Of a stretch of 35,795 nucleotides of DNA, positions 24,267 through 33,330 are shown in pieces. Source of the DNA: Synergistales bacterium. Lineage in GTDB: Bacteria > Synergistota > Synergistia > Synergistales > Aminiphilaceae. How positions within the stretch are numbered: the stretch's first letter is position 1; each line of letters opens with the position of its first letter. The notes below the pieces were generated by a model. It ran no database searches and was not told the DNA's origin. It saw nothing but the letters and a program-made list of their open reading frames with translations. Made by a program: the position numbers and the translations under genes. Where the stretch lies: contig JAIPGA010000019.1 of NCBI GenBank assembly GCA_021736445.1, forward strand, positions 1-35,795. The letters run 5' to 3'.

Positions 24267-25241
24267 ATGAAGCGGAGTATAGCGGTTGTGTTGGCCCTTG
24301 CCCTGACCATGTTTGGGGCGGGCGCGGGCTGGGCGGCGGTGCACCAGATCAAGCTGGCCCATGTGGTGAACGAGCAGGATGCCTTCCATCTCTGCGCGGA
24401 GAAGTTCAAGGAGCTGGTGGAGGGAAAGACCGACGGGGAGATCGAGGTGACCCTCTATCCCAACGCCAAGCTCGGCGACGAGCGTACCCTGCTGGAACGG
24501 ATGAAGATGGGCATCGTCGACGCCGGCGTGATCACCACCGGCCCGATCATCAACTTTGTCCCCGAGTTCGGCGTCATCGACCTGCCCTTCCTCTTCAGGG
24601 GGCCCGAGCACGCCTACAGGGTGCTGGACGGGCCCATCGGCGACGAGCTGCTGGCCAAGCTGGAGCCCCAGGGCTGGAAGGGACTGGCCTGGGCGGAACG
24701 GGGATTCCGGAACCTCACCAACAGCAAGCGTCCCGTGGCCACCCCGGAGGATATCGAGGGGCTGAAGATCCGCCTGATGCAGAACCCGGTCTATGTGGAC
24801 TCCTTCAAGGCCCTCGGCGCCAACGCGGTGCCCATGGCCTGGACGGAGGTGCTCACCGCGCTGCAGCAGGGGACGGTGGACGGCCAGGAGAACCCCCTGA
24901 ACGTCATCGTGGCCTTCAAGCTCTACGAGACCCAGGACTACCTGACGCTCTCCCGCCACGCCTATGCGCCGGCGCTGATCATGATGAGCGGCAAGACCTG
25001 GGAGAAGCTCACGCCTGCGCAGCAGGAGATCATGGAGACCTCCGCCCAGGAGGCCGCCGAGTACGAGCGGAACTGGGACAACGAGAAGGCGGCGGAGTGG
25101 CTGGCCTTCCTCCAGGAGAAGGGGATGGAGGTCACCGAGCCCGACCGGGAGGCTTTCATGGAGGCGGTGCAGCCGGTCTACGACAAGTATGCGCCCAAGT
25201 ACGGCGAGGATCTCGTGCAGCGCATCCTCGATACCAAATAG
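24267..25241 (+). CDS. dctP: TRAP transporter solute-binding protein DctP (system 1)
   Basis: This 324-aa protein has a cleavable signal peptide (MKRSIAVVLALALTMFGAGAGWAA) and the DctP fold. It has the typical GFRNLTNSKRPVATPEDIEGLKIR segment with the Arg that normally holds a carboxylate group, and AWTEVLTALQQGTVDGQENP, the family signature. It delivers an organic acid to the membrane partners downstream. The ATG at 24267 is chosen because the signal peptide starts there and GGAGGTG lies 11 nt upstream. The dctPQM order and the adjacent ilvD suggest an acidic substrate such as an aldonate or keto-acid, but this is inference. Confidence 0.92.
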   Translation: MKRSIAVVLALALTMFGAGAGWAAVHQIKLAHVVNEQDAFHLCAEKFKELVEGKTDGEIEVTLYPNAKLGDERTLLERMKMGIVDAGVITTGPIINFVPEFGVIDLPFLFRGPEHAYRVLDGPIGDELLAKLEPQGWKGLAWAERGFRNLTNSKRPVATPEDIEGLKIRLMQNPVYVDSFKALGANAVPMAWTEVLTALQQGTVDGQENPLNVIVAFKLYETQDYLTLSRHAYAPALIMMSGKTWEKLTPAQQEIMETSAQEAAEYERNWDNEKAAEWLAFLQEKGMEVTEPDREAFMEAVQPVYDKYAPKYGEDLVQRILDTK

Positions 25242-25247
25242 TCTGCA

Positions 25248-25754
25248 ATGTGTGACCGGCAGTCTATGCCAGGGGGCGGAGGCCGTCCCCTGGTTTCTCG
25301 TATCGCGGACAGAATCAACGGAATCAGCGAGGCGGTGCTCTTCGGCCTGATCGCCACCATGATCGTGGTGACCACCCTTCAGGTGATCTGCCGCTTCTGC
25401 TTTGAGGCGCTCTCCTGGTCCGAGGAGCTGACACGTTTTCTTCTGGTCTTCGCTTCCCTGCTGGGGGCGGCCATCGCCTTCCGTCGGGGAAGCCACATGG
25501 CGGTGACCTTTGTGGCCCGGCGTCTTCCGGAGGGGTTGCAGAAGATCCTGGGCGTGGCGGTCCATCTGCTGGGGGTGCTCTTTTTCGCCGTGGTGGTCTG
25601 GTACGGCGCCCGGATGATGGCGACCGAGGCGGGCCAGGCCACCCCGGCCATGGGGCTCTCCATGTCCTGGCTCTACGCCTTCTACCCGCTGGTGGGCGGC
25701 ATCATCCTGCTCCATCTGGCGGCGGGTATCCTGGAAACAGTGAGGGGGCGGTAG
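25248..25754 (+). CDS. dctQ: TRAP transporter small permease DctQ (system 1)
   Basis: This 168-aa protein has four membrane helices of the DctQ type and the signature WSEELTRFLLVFASLLGAAIAFRRGSHMAV. It lies between dctP and dctM. The start is uncertain. The ATG at 25248 has no ribosome-binding site, whereas a CGGAGG (25277-25282) sits 7 nt before an in-frame CTG at 25290 that would give a 154-aa protein starting at the usual length before helix 1. Confidence 0.85.
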   Translation: MCDRQSMPGGGGRPLVSRIADRINGISEAVLFGLIATMIVVTTLQVICRFCFEALSWSEELTRFLLVFASLLGAAIAFRRGSHMAVTFVARRLPEGLQKILGVAVHLLGVLFFAVVVWYGARMMATEAGQATPAMGLSMSWLYAFYPLVGGIILLHLAAGILETVRGR

Positions 25755-25756
25755 CC

Positions 25757-27040
25757 GTGGGCTGGATCCTCGCCGGCGCCTTTCTGGTGCTGCTGCTGAT
25801 CGGCGTGCCCATCGGGCTGGCCATCGGCCTGTCGTCGCTGCTGGTCTTCCTGCTGAGCGGCATTCCCCTGGAGATGGTGCCCCAGACGCTCTTCGAAGGG
25901 AACAACTCCTTCGCCCTGGTGGCGGTGCCCTTCTTCATCCTCGCCGGGGATATCCTGGCCCAGGGGGGCATCTCCGAGCGGATCGTGGCCTTCGCCGAGG
26001 CCACGCTGGGACGGATCCGGGGCGGGCTCTCCATCGTGGCCACCCTGGCCTCCATGTTCATCGCCGCCATCTCCGGTTCCGGCGCCGCCACCACGGCGGC
26101 GGTGGGGTCGGCGCTCCTGCCGGACCTCAAGCGCAAGGGCTACGACCTGGACTTCTCCTCGGCGCTGATCGCCTCGTCGGGCACCATCGGCGTGGTCATC
26201 CCGCCCAGCGTGCCCATGGTGCTCTACGCCGTCATCGCCGGGGAATCGGTGGCCAAGCTCTTTCTGGCCGGGTTCCTCCCCGGGGCCCTCATGGGGACGG
26301 GGCTGGTGCTCTTCGCCCTCTGGATCGCCGGGAAGCGCAATTACCCCGCCAGCGACCCCGTATCGGGGCGGGAGAAGGGGAGGCGTTTCGTCTCCTCGCT
26401 CTGGGGCCTGATGACGCCGGTGATCATCCTGGGCGGGATCTTTTCCGGTGTCTTCACGCCCTCCGAGGCGGCGGCGGTGGCCGTGGACTACACCCTCTTC
26501 GTGGCGCTCTTTGTCTACCGGACCATCGATTTCCGGAAACTCTACCGTATCGTGGTCGGCGCCGGGGTGACGTCTTCATTGGTGATGTTCATCATCGCTA
26601 CGGCCAAGCTCTTCGGCTGGTGCCTGGCCTTCTACCAGATCCCCGACGCGGTGGCGGGTGCCCTGCTGGGGATGGCGGGCAACCAGGAGCTGCTGATCCT
26701 CCTGGTGGTGGATGTGATCATCCTCCTGGCCGGGATGGTGATGGAGACGGCGTCGGCGCTGATCATCCTGACGCCCATCTTCCTGCCGGCCATGCAGCAG
26801 ATCGGCCTGGACCCCATCCATTTCGGCATCATGCTGACCATCGGCCTGGCCATCGGGATGGCCACACCGCCGGTGGCGATCAACATCTACGTGGCCAGCG
26901 CCATCACGGGATTGTCGCTGGAGGAGATCAGCAGGGCCATTGTGCCCATGGTGCTCATTCTCATTGTGGTGCTCCTGGTGGTAACCTATGTCCCGGCGAT
27001 CACCATGGTGTTGCCCAATCTCTTTTTCGCCGCACCCTAG
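25757..27040 (+). CDS. dctM: TRAP transporter large permease DctM (system 1)
   Basis: This 427-aa protein begins with a GTG and has about twelve hydrophobic segments. The DctM signatures are NNSFALVAVPFFILAGDILAQGG, AAISGSGAATTAAVGSALLPDLK and GVVIPPSVPMVLYAVIAGES, with MATPPVAINIYVASAITG near the end. It forms the sodium-driven membrane pore with DctQ. It starts 2 nt after the dctQ stop. Confidence 0.93.
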   Translation: MGWILAGAFLVLLLIGVPIGLAIGLSSLLVFLLSGIPLEMVPQTLFEGNNSFALVAVPFFILAGDILAQGGISERIVAFAEATLGRIRGGLSIVATLASMFIAAISGSGAATTAAVGSALLPDLKRKGYDLDFSSALIASSGTIGVVIPPSVPMVLYAVIAGESVAKLFLAGFLPGALMGTGLVLFALWIAGKRNYPASDPVSGREKGRRFVSSLWGLMTPVIILGGIFSGVFTPSEAAAVAVDYTLFVALFVYRTIDFRKLYRIVVGAGVTSSLVMFIIATAKLFGWCLAFYQIPDAVAGALLGMAGNQELLILLVVDVIILLAGMVMETASALIILTPIFLPAMQQIGLDPIHFGIMLTIGLAIGMATPPVAINIYVASAITGLSLEEISRAIVPMVLILIVVLLVVTYVPAITMVLPNLFFAAP

Positions 27041-27067
27041 GGGGCGCGGACAGCTGGAGGTGACAGT

Positions 27068-28732
27068 ATGCGAAGCGACAGAGCAAAGAAGGGAGCAGCC
27101 CGGGCGCCGCACCGCTCGCTGCTCAAGGCGGCAGGATACGCAAACTGGGAGGTGGACCGACCCTGGGTTGGGGTGGTCAACGCCTTCAACGGGATCATCC
27201 CGGGACACACCCACCTGAAACGGCTGGTGGAGGGGGTCACGGCGGGGATCTACGCCGGCGGCGGTACGGCCATGGAGTTTCCCGTCATCGGGGTCTGCGA
27301 CGGCATCGCCATGAACCACAAGGGGATGAAGTATTCCCTGCCCAGCCGGGAGCTCATCATGGACTCCATCGAGGTGATGGCCGAAGGCCACGCCCTGGAC
27401 GCCCTGGTGATGGTGACCAACTGCGACAAGATCATCCCCGGCATGGCCATGGCGGCGGCGCGGCTCGACATCCCCACCATCGTGCTGAGCGGCGGCCCCA
27501 TGCTGGCCGGTGTGCACCAGGGCAGGGATGTGGATCTCTCCAATGTCTTCGAGGCGGTGGGACGGCACGCCTCCGGCGGTATGAGCGCCGAAGAGGTGGC
27601 CGACCTTGAGGAGATCGCCTGCCCCACCTGCGGTTCCTGCGCGGGGATGTTCACCGCCAATACCATGAACTGCATGATGGAAGCCCTGGGACTGGCCCTG
27701 CCCGGCAACGGCACCATCCCCGCCGTCTACTCCGCCAGGGAGCGCCTGGCCAAGGAGGCGGGGCTGGCGGTGATGACGCTCTACGAGCAGGGCATCAAGC
27801 CCCGGGACATCCTCACCTCCGCGGCCTTCCGCAACGCTGTGGCGGTGGACATGGCCCTGGGCGGTTCGACGAACACGGCCCTCCACCTGGTGGCCATCGC
27901 CAGGAGCGCCGGTGTGGAACTCACGCTGGACACCTTCGACGAGGTGGGCCGGGTCGTGCCGCACCTCTGCAACATGAGTCCCGGCGGCAGCCACCACATC
28001 CAGGATCTCTTCGCCGCCGGCGGGGTGCAGGCGGTGATGTCCCGGCTTCTGGAAGGCGGGAGGATCGACGGTTCGGTGAAGACGGTGACCACCCGGACCA
28101 TGGGCGAAAACCTCAGAGGGGTCGCCGTGGCCGACGAATCGGTGATCCGTCCGCTGGAGAATCCCTACCACGACCAGGGCGGCATCGCTGTCCTCAAGGG
28201 TAACCTCGCCCCCGACGGCTGCGTGGTCAAGCAGTCCGCCGTGGCCGATGAGATGCTGCGGCACGAGGGCCCGGCGCGGGTCTTCGACTGCGAGGAGGAC
28301 GCCACCGAGGCCATCCTCGGCGGGGCCATCAACGCAGGCGATGTGGTGGTGATCCGCTACGAAGGGCCCAAGGGCGGCCCGGGCATGCGGGAGATGCTCA
28401 CCCCCACCTCCTCTCTGGCCGGCATGGGTCTGGACCGCTCGGTGGCATTGATCACCGACGGGCGGTTCTCCGGCGCCACCAGGGGATCGGCCACGGGACA
28501 CGTCTCCCCCGAGGCGGCCTCCGGCGGGGAGATCGCCCTGGTGGAGGAGGGTGACCTCATCTCCATCGACATCCCGAACCGCCGCCTGGAGCTCAGGGTG
28601 CCCGAGGATGTCCGCACGCGACGGCGCGAGGCCTGGAAGCCCCGGGAACAGGAGATCGACAGCAGTTTCCTCAACCGCTACCGTGCCTTCGTGAGCTCCG
28701 GTGCGCTGGGCGCCGTGATGGAGGAGCGGTAA
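27068..28732 (+). CDS. ilvD: Dihydroxy-acid dehydratase (IlvD/Edd family)
   Basis: This 554-aa protein resembles E. coli IlvD closely by eye: [49 protein letters not shown] and, at the C-terminus, [16 protein letters not shown] and [26 protein letters not shown]. It is about 60 residues shorter. These residues bind the iron-sulfur cluster and magnesium. IlvD dehydrates 2,3-dihydroxy acids in valine and isoleucine synthesis; relatives dehydrate sugar acids. Its position 28 nt after a TRAP dctM gene suggests it may act on the imported acid instead of, or besides, amino-acid synthesis. GGAGGTGACAG precedes the start. Confidence 0.88.
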   Translation: MRSDRAKKGAARAPHRSLLKAAGYANWEVDRPWVGVVNAFNGIIPGHTHLKRLVEGVTAGIYAGGGTAMEFPVIGVCDGIAMNHKGMKYSLPSRELIMDSIEVMAEGHALDALVMVTNCDKIIPGMAMAAARLDIPTIVLSGGPMLAGVHQGRDVDLSNVFEAVGRHASGGMSAEEVADLEEIACPTCGSCAGMFTANTMNCMMEALGLALPGNGTIPAVYSARERLAKEAGLAVMTLYEQGIKPRDILTSAAFRNAVAVDMALGGSTNTALHLVAIARSAGVELTLDTFDEVGRVVPHLCNMSPGGSHHIQDLFAAGGVQAVMSRLLEGGRIDGSVKTVTTRTMGENLRGVAVADESVIRPLENPYHDQGGIAVLKGNLAPDGCVVKQSAVADEMLRHEGPARVFDCEEDATEAILGGAINAGDVVVIRYEGPKGGPGMREMLTPTSSLAGMGLDRSVALITDGRFSGATRGSATGHVSPEAASGGEIALVEEGDLISIDIPNRRLELRVPEDVRTRRREAWKPREQEIDSSFLNRYRAFVSSGALGAVMEER

Positions 28733-28778
28733 AGCCTCTACGGATATCCCGGCGAACGGAACAGGAAGAGCTGCGCAG

Positions 28779-28820
28779 AGGGAGACACCCGGACCGCTGG
28801 TTTGGGTGTCTCCCTTATGT
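28779..28820 (+). terminator. Terminator after TRAP-ilvD operon
   Basis: An 11-bp stem (GGGAGACACCC, 28780-28790, with GGGTGTCTCCC, 28804-28814) is followed by TTATGTCTT. Confidence 0.75.
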
Positions 28821-28894
28821 CTTCAGGTCACGCTTTACGGTACAATACAGGTGCATCACGCTGCTCATGACGATTCTCCGAAGGGGGACCGGGG

Positions 28895-30334
28895 ATGGTA
28901 ACGAGAACGGACAGTAGAAAACGTGTCTACAGAGGGATCGAGGGCAGGCCGCCCTGCCTCGCGGTGCTGATGCTCTGCCTGTTCGTGCTGACGACGACGC
29001 TCGCCGGGGCGGCCCGGGCGGAGGACGGGGCCCGGGTGGCCTGCATGACCTTCAAGGTGAACGGGGTGGAAGCGTTTCTCGGCGACTCCGTGGCGGAGGT
29101 GCTCCAGGCCTCGCTGATCAAGCGGTCGTCGGTGGAGATCGTGGAGCGTTCCCAGTTCGCTCAGTACGCCAAGGAGCTGGAGCTCCAGACCTCGGCCATG
29201 ACCGACGAGGCCACGGTGACCGAGCTGGGGAAGGTCTCCGGGGCGTCCTACCTGATTCTGGGTTCCATCAACTCCTTCGGGTCGCTGCTGCTGCTGAACG
29301 CCAAACTGGTGCGCGTGGAGGACAGCGTGATCGTGGACTCCTTCGAGGTCGACACCAACCAGGGTGTGGAGGGGCTGCTGGCGGCCACCAGGGAGGTGGC
29401 CCGGGCGATCTGCAGCAGTCTGGAGGACCACGGCATCGCCGCCTGCACCGGCAGGGCCGTGCCCACACCGACGGAGGCGCCGGTTCCGACACCCACCGAG
29501 GCACCGGTCCCGACGCCCACGCCGCTGCCGCGGCCGACGGCCCGCCCCACACCGACGCCGCGACCGCGCCCTACGGCGACGCCTGCTCCTTCCTACACCA
29601 CCGCACAGGTCCAGGCCATGGTGGAGACAGGCAGGAAGCTCTACCGGCAGAAGGACTATGCCGAGGCCTACCAGTACTTCAAGAAGGCCTCCTCGCTGGG
29701 CAGCGCCGACGGTACGGCCTGGCTGGCCACCTGCTACTACCGCGGCCACGGTACGGCCAGGCACTTCGACCGGGCCATCAATCTCCTCCGGCAGGCCGAA
29801 GGAGGCGGCAGCGACTGGGCCAAGTCGCTGCTCTTCGAGATCGATCCGGAGAAGTTCAGCCAGTACCGCTCCTTCTATGCGAAGTTCCACGAGCTGGCCC
29901 CTGGGCAGTCGCCCCAGCAGAAGCGGGAGATCGCCGCGCTGATGACGGCCGCCAGGAACGGCTACCCCGAGAAACAGTATCTCCTGGCCGAGCGCTACTA
30001 CAACGGCAACGGCCTGCAGAAGGACTATCAGAAGGCCCTCCACTGGTACCAGCAGGCAGCGGGCAAGGGGTTCGGCCGGGCCATGTTCCGACTGGGCTAC
30101 ATGTACGAGTCGGGCCGCGGCGTGGCCGAGAACCTCGGCAAGGCCGCCTTCTGGTACCGCAAGGCCGCCGGCAAGGGCGTGCCCTGGGCGATGAAAAACC
30201 TCGGCGCCCTCTACGAGACGGGCCGCGGTGTCCCCAGGGACTACAACAAGGCGCTGATGTGGTACAAACGGGCCAGGGACCACAACTGCCCCGGCGCGGC
30301 CGAGAAGGTGCGGGCTCTCCAGGAGAAGATGTGA
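28895..30334 (+). CDS. CsgG/FlgO-like domain fused by a Pro/Thr linker to Sel1-like repeats
   Basis: This 479-aa exported protein has a signal sequence (about residues 22-42) and a CsgG/FlgO-type domain (about 45-180: ARVACMTFKV, LIKRSSVEIVERSQFAQYAKE, VSGASYLILGSINSFG). A Pro/Thr-rich linker follows (about 190-232), with near-repeats PTEAPVPT. Then comes a TPR/Sel1-like region (about 235-479). The last part has three clear Sel1 repeats (AERYYNGNGLQKDYQKALHW, LGYMYESGRGVAENLGKAAFW, LGALYETGRGVPRDYNKALMW). CsgG-like domains occur in outer-membrane secretion or motility lipoproteins, and Sel1 repeats bind proteins; no Cys lipobox is seen. The role is unknown. AAGGGGGA 8 nt upstream supports the start. 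Confidence 0.8.
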   Translation: MVTRTDSRKRVYRGIEGRPPCLAVLMLCLFVLTTTLAGAARAEDGARVACMTFKVNGVEAFLGDSVAEVLQASLIKRSSVEIVERSQFAQYAKELELQTSAMTDEATVTELGKVSGASYLILGSINSFGSLLLLNAKLVRVEDSVIVDSFEVDTNQGVEGLLAATREVARAICSSLEDHGIAACTGRAVPTPTEAPVPTPTEAPVPTPTPLPRPTARPTPTPRPRPTATPAPSYTTAQVQAMVETGRKLYRQKDYAEAYQYFKKASSLGSADGTAWLATCYYRGHGTARHFDRAINLLRQAEGGGSDWAKSLLFEIDPEKFSQYRSFYAKFHELAPGQSPQQKREIAALMTAARNGYPEKQYLLAERYYNGNGLQKDYQKALHWYQQAAGKGFGRAMFRLGYMYESGRGVAENLGKAAFWYRKAAGKGVPWAMKNLGALYETGRGVPRDYNKALMWYKRARDHNCPGAAEKVRALQEKM

Positions 30335-30421
30335 ACAGGAAGAGCCTCTTCTGTTCCGGAAAGCGGGGTGTCCCCTTTCTCTGAGGAGAAGAGCCGCCCC
30401 GACAAAGGAATCGGTGGAATG

Positions 30422-30430
30422 TGCTAAAAT
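30422..30430 (+). promoter_or_regulatory. Possible extended -10 promoter of TRAP operon 2
   Basis: TGCTAAAAT (30422-30430) matches an extended -10 element. No good -35 is present (CCGACA at 30399-30404 is too far). It lies 39 nt before the dctP start. Confidence 0.4.
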
Positions 30431-30468
30431 AAGAGCATTACACACCTATAGAAAGGACGTGGTGCACC

Positions 30469-31521
30469 ATGCGGATGCGTAGGTACTCACTGGTGGGATG
30501 TCTCCTGACGGTGGCGTTCCTGGTTGTGGCGGCTGGCGGTGCGACGGCTTCGGCTGAGGTCGTCAAGATGTCCTACAACGGACCGGCGGATGTGGAGAAC
30601 AACGCGGTCCACTACTTTGCGACGAACTTCAAGAAACTCGTCGAGGAGGGCACCGGGGGCGCGGTGGAGATCGAGCTCTACCCGGACAGCCAGCTGGGCA
30701 ACGAGGAGGAGCGCATGGAGCTCCTCATGGACACGGGGATGAACCAGCCCATCGTCAACATCGCTTCCTACGCGGGGATCGCCCCGGTCTTCCCCGAGAT
30801 GTACGCCTCCAACATCCCCTTCCTCTTCGACTCCTTCGAGGCCGCCCACATCTACTTCGACCAGAGCCGTTTCTGGGACAGGGCCCGGAAGGTCTTCCGG
30901 GAGCGCACCGGCGCCGTGCTGCTGGCGGCGGTGGAGGAGGGCGGGTTCCTGGCCTTCACCAACTCCAAGCGTCCCATCCACGAGCCGGCGGATTTCAAGG
31001 GCCTCAAGTTCCGGGCTATGGCCGACGACCAGGTGGCGCTCTACGAGGCCTTCGGCGCCAGCGGGACGCCCATCCCCTGGACGGAGCTCTACATGGCGCT
31101 GAAGACCGGCGTGGTGGACGGACAGATGAATCCCGCCATGTACATCCGGATCGGGTCGCTCTACGAGGTGCAGACCTACCTGACGCTGGCCAATATCCAG
31201 TACTCCGACCAGTTCCTGGTGATGAACGGCAAGCTCTTCGATTCCCTCAGCGAAAAACAGCGGCAGGTGGTCCGCGATGCGGCGCTGGAGGCCAACAACA
31301 TGAACCGGGCCTTCGTGGAGAAGAAGGACTCCAAGGACATCGAGTTCCTCGTCGATCAGGGCATGGAGGCCTACACCCCCACCGATGAGCAGATGGCCAG
31401 GTTCCGCGACATCGGCCAGCCCGCCTATCTGGAGTGGCTGCAGGGCAGGATCGACGAGAGCTGGATCGATCTCTCCCTGGAGTGCGCCGCAGGTGCCAAC
31501 AAAAAGGCGGCGGAGCAGTAG
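30469..31521 (+). CDS. dctP: TRAP transporter solute-binding protein DctP (system 2)
   Basis: This 350-aa protein has a signal peptide (residues 1-29) and a DctP fold: FTNSKRPIHEPADFKGLKFRAM with the carboxylate-binding Arg, and WTELYMALKTGVVDGQMNP. It is clearly diverged from the first DctP in this window, so it probably carries another substrate. The neighbours are dctQ, dctM, a D-Ala-D-Ala-dipeptidase-like gene and an S10 peptidase gene, which point to amino-acid or peptide-derived acids. GAAAGGA lies upstream of the ATG. Confidence 0.92.
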   Translation: MRMRRYSLVGCLLTVAFLVVAAGGATASAEVVKMSYNGPADVENNAVHYFATNFKKLVEEGTGGAVEIELYPDSQLGNEEERMELLMDTGMNQPIVNIASYAGIAPVFPEMYASNIPFLFDSFEAAHIYFDQSRFWDRARKVFRERTGAVLLAAVEEGGFLAFTNSKRPIHEPADFKGLKFRAMADDQVALYEAFGASGTPIPWTELYMALKTGVVDGQMNPAMYIRIGSLYEVQTYLTLANIQYSDQFLVMNGKLFDSLSEKQRQVVRDAALEANNMNRAFVEKKDSKDIEFLVDQGMEAYTPTDEQMARFRDIGQPAYLEWLQGRIDESWIDLSLECAAGANKKAAEQ

Positions 31522-31526
31522 GTTTC

Positions 31527-32027
31527 GTGGTGTCTGAACGGAAGACCGGGCCGGCCGCCCGGTGGGCGAAGCGCCTGGAACGCCTCAGCGCATGGAGCGC
31601 TGGGGCGCTCCTCACCTTGAATATCGGCACCATCCTGCTGGGGATCTTCTGCCGCTACGTGCTCCACAGCTCCTTCATCTGGACCGAGGAGCTGGCCCGC
31701 TTCTCGCTGCTATGGCTGGTGCTCCTGGCGGCCTACGGGGCGCTGTTCCACAACGAGCACATGGTGGTGGACTTCGTGGTGCCCCGGCTTCCCGACCGGC
31801 TCCAGAGGCTGGCGGCCGGATTCCGGCTGCTGGTGACGGTGGTGGTGCTGTCGCTGATGATCTATATGGGGTTCCGGAACGCTCTGGGCATGTGGAGCAT
31901 GCGGACCATGGCCATGCACATCCCCAAAACGGTGCCGCTGCTGGCCGTGCCGGCGGGACTGTCGCTCCTGCTGGCGGGGGTGCTCCTCCTGGAGCGGCGG
32001 AAACGGGAGGAGGGGCGTGACCGATGA
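31527..32027 (+). CDS. dctQ: TRAP transporter small permease DctQ (system 2)
   Basis: This 166-aa four-helix membrane protein has the DctQ signature WTEELARFSLLWLVLLAAYGALFHNEHMVVDF. The start is a GTG at 31527 (or 31530), 5 nt after the dctP stop with GGAG upstream; the open frame to 31434 overlaps dctP and is not used. Its stop overlaps dctM by 4 nt (ATGA). Confidence 0.88.
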   Translation: MVSERKTGPAARWAKRLERLSAWSAGALLTLNIGTILLGIFCRYVLHSSFIWTEELARFSLLWLVLLAAYGALFHNEHMVVDFVVPRLPDRLQRLAAGFRLLVTVVVLSLMIYMGFRNALGMWSMRTMAMHIPKTVPLLAVPAGLSLLLAGVLLLERRKREEGRDR

Positions 32028-33316
32028 CCTTCCTGATGATCGGCGCCTTCCTCATCCTGATGGTCATCGGCCTGCCGCTCTACCTCTCGCTGCTCTCGGC
32101 GGCGCTGGTGGGGATCATCTCCCTGGGCAACCTCTCGCTGCTCAAGGTGATGGCCCAGCAGTTCTACGGCGGTATGGACGTCTTCTCCCTCATGGCCATC
32201 CCCTTCTTCATCCTGGCCGGGATCCTGATGAACCGCTCCGGGCTCACCGACCGGCTCCTGGACTTCAGCAGACTGCTGGTAGGCTCCGTGCGGGGCGGTC
32301 TGGGCTATGTCAACGTGCTGGGCGGGATCATCCTCGCCGGGGTCAACGGCTCGGCCGCGGCGGATGCCTCGGCGCTGGGGGCCATCCTCATCCCGGCCAT
32401 GAAGAAGGACGGCTTCACCCCCGCCTACGCGGCGGGGCTCACGGCGGGGAGCTCCCTCATCGGGCCGATCATCCCGCCGAGTATCTTCATGATCATCTAC
32501 GCCACCATGACCAACACCTCCATCGGCGGGCTCTTCGCTGCGGGGATGCTGCCCGGCTTTGTTTTGGGAGGCGCCTTCATGGTGATGAACTTCTTCTACT
32601 CCCGGCGGTACAGCATGCCCCGGAGCCACGCCGAGAGCGTGCGGGGCCAGACCGGTGCGGTGCTGCTGCGCTCGCTGGTGGCGCTGGTGGCCCCGGTGAT
32701 CATCATCGGGGGAATCATGACCGGTGTGGTGACCCCCACCGAGTCCGGCGCGCTGGGCGCCTTCTACTGTCTGGTAGCCGGCGTGGTCTATACCAAACAG
32801 CTCGACTGGAGTGAGCTCGGTGCCGCCCTCTACGAGACGGTGCGGCTCACCAGCTCCATCTTTCTCATCATCGGGGCGGCCACGGTGATCGGCTGGCTCC
32901 TCAAGTGGGAGCAGGTGCCGCAGCGATTCGCGGCCTTTATCATCGAGACGGGGATCATCGAGAACCCCTGGCTGCTGCTGATTGTCCTGAGCGCCATCAT
33001 CTTCCCGGTGGGGATGTTCATGGAGGAGGTCTCCACGCTCACCTTGCTGACGCCTATCTTCGCGCCCCTGGCGGTCAAGGCGGGGATCGATCCGCTCCAC
33101 TTCGGTGTGGTGATGACGCTGAACGTGACCATCGCGCTGATCACGCCGCCCATGGGGGCCTGCAACTATATCGTCGCCGCCGTGGGGAAGGTGCCGCTGG
33201 TCGATGTCTTTCGGATCATCTGGCCCTTCATCGGCGTGGCCATGACGGTGGTGCTTCTGATCATTACCTTTCCCTGGCTCACCACGCTGATTCCGCTGTG
33301 GCTGGGTCTGGGATAG
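32024..33316 (+). CDS. dctM: TRAP transporter large permease DctM (system 2)
   Basis: This 430-aa multi-helix protein has the DctM signatures MDVFSLMAIPFFILAGILMNRSG, NGSAAADASALGAILIPAMKKDG and GPIIPPSIFMIIYATMTNTS. It overlaps dctQ by 4 nt and is followed by the VanX-like gene after 14 nt. Confidence 0.93.
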   Translation: MTFLMIGAFLILMVIGLPLYLSLLSAALVGIISLGNLSLLKVMAQQFYGGMDVFSLMAIPFFILAGILMNRSGLTDRLLDFSRLLVGSVRGGLGYVNVLGGIILAGVNGSAAADASALGAILIPAMKKDGFTPAYAAGLTAGSSLIGPIIPPSIFMIIYATMTNTSIGGLFAAGMLPGFVLGGAFMVMNFFYSRRYSMPRSHAESVRGQTGAVLLRSLVALVAPVIIIGGIMTGVVTPTESGALGAFYCLVAGVVYTKQLDWSELGAALYETVRLTSSIFLIIGAATVIGWLLKWEQVPQRFAAFIIETGIIENPWLLLIVLSAIIFPVGMFMEEVSTLTLLTPIFAPLAVKAGIDPLHFGVVMTLNVTIALITPPMGACNYIVAAVGKVPLVDVFRIIWPFIGVAMTVVLLIITFPWLTTLIPLWLGLG

Positions 33317-33330
33317 CTGGAGGTGGAAGG

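Noticed and set aside
24243-25715. 490-codon minus-strand ORF opposite TRAP system 1
   Set aside because: It spans two well-supported plus-strand genes and has the His/Leu/Gly-rich look of antisense high-GC frames.
29460-29590. Repetitive DNA as a possible CRISPR or tandem repeat array
   Set aside because: It encodes the Pro/Thr linker of the CsgG/FlgO-Sel1 protein; repeats are short, imperfect and have no spacers.
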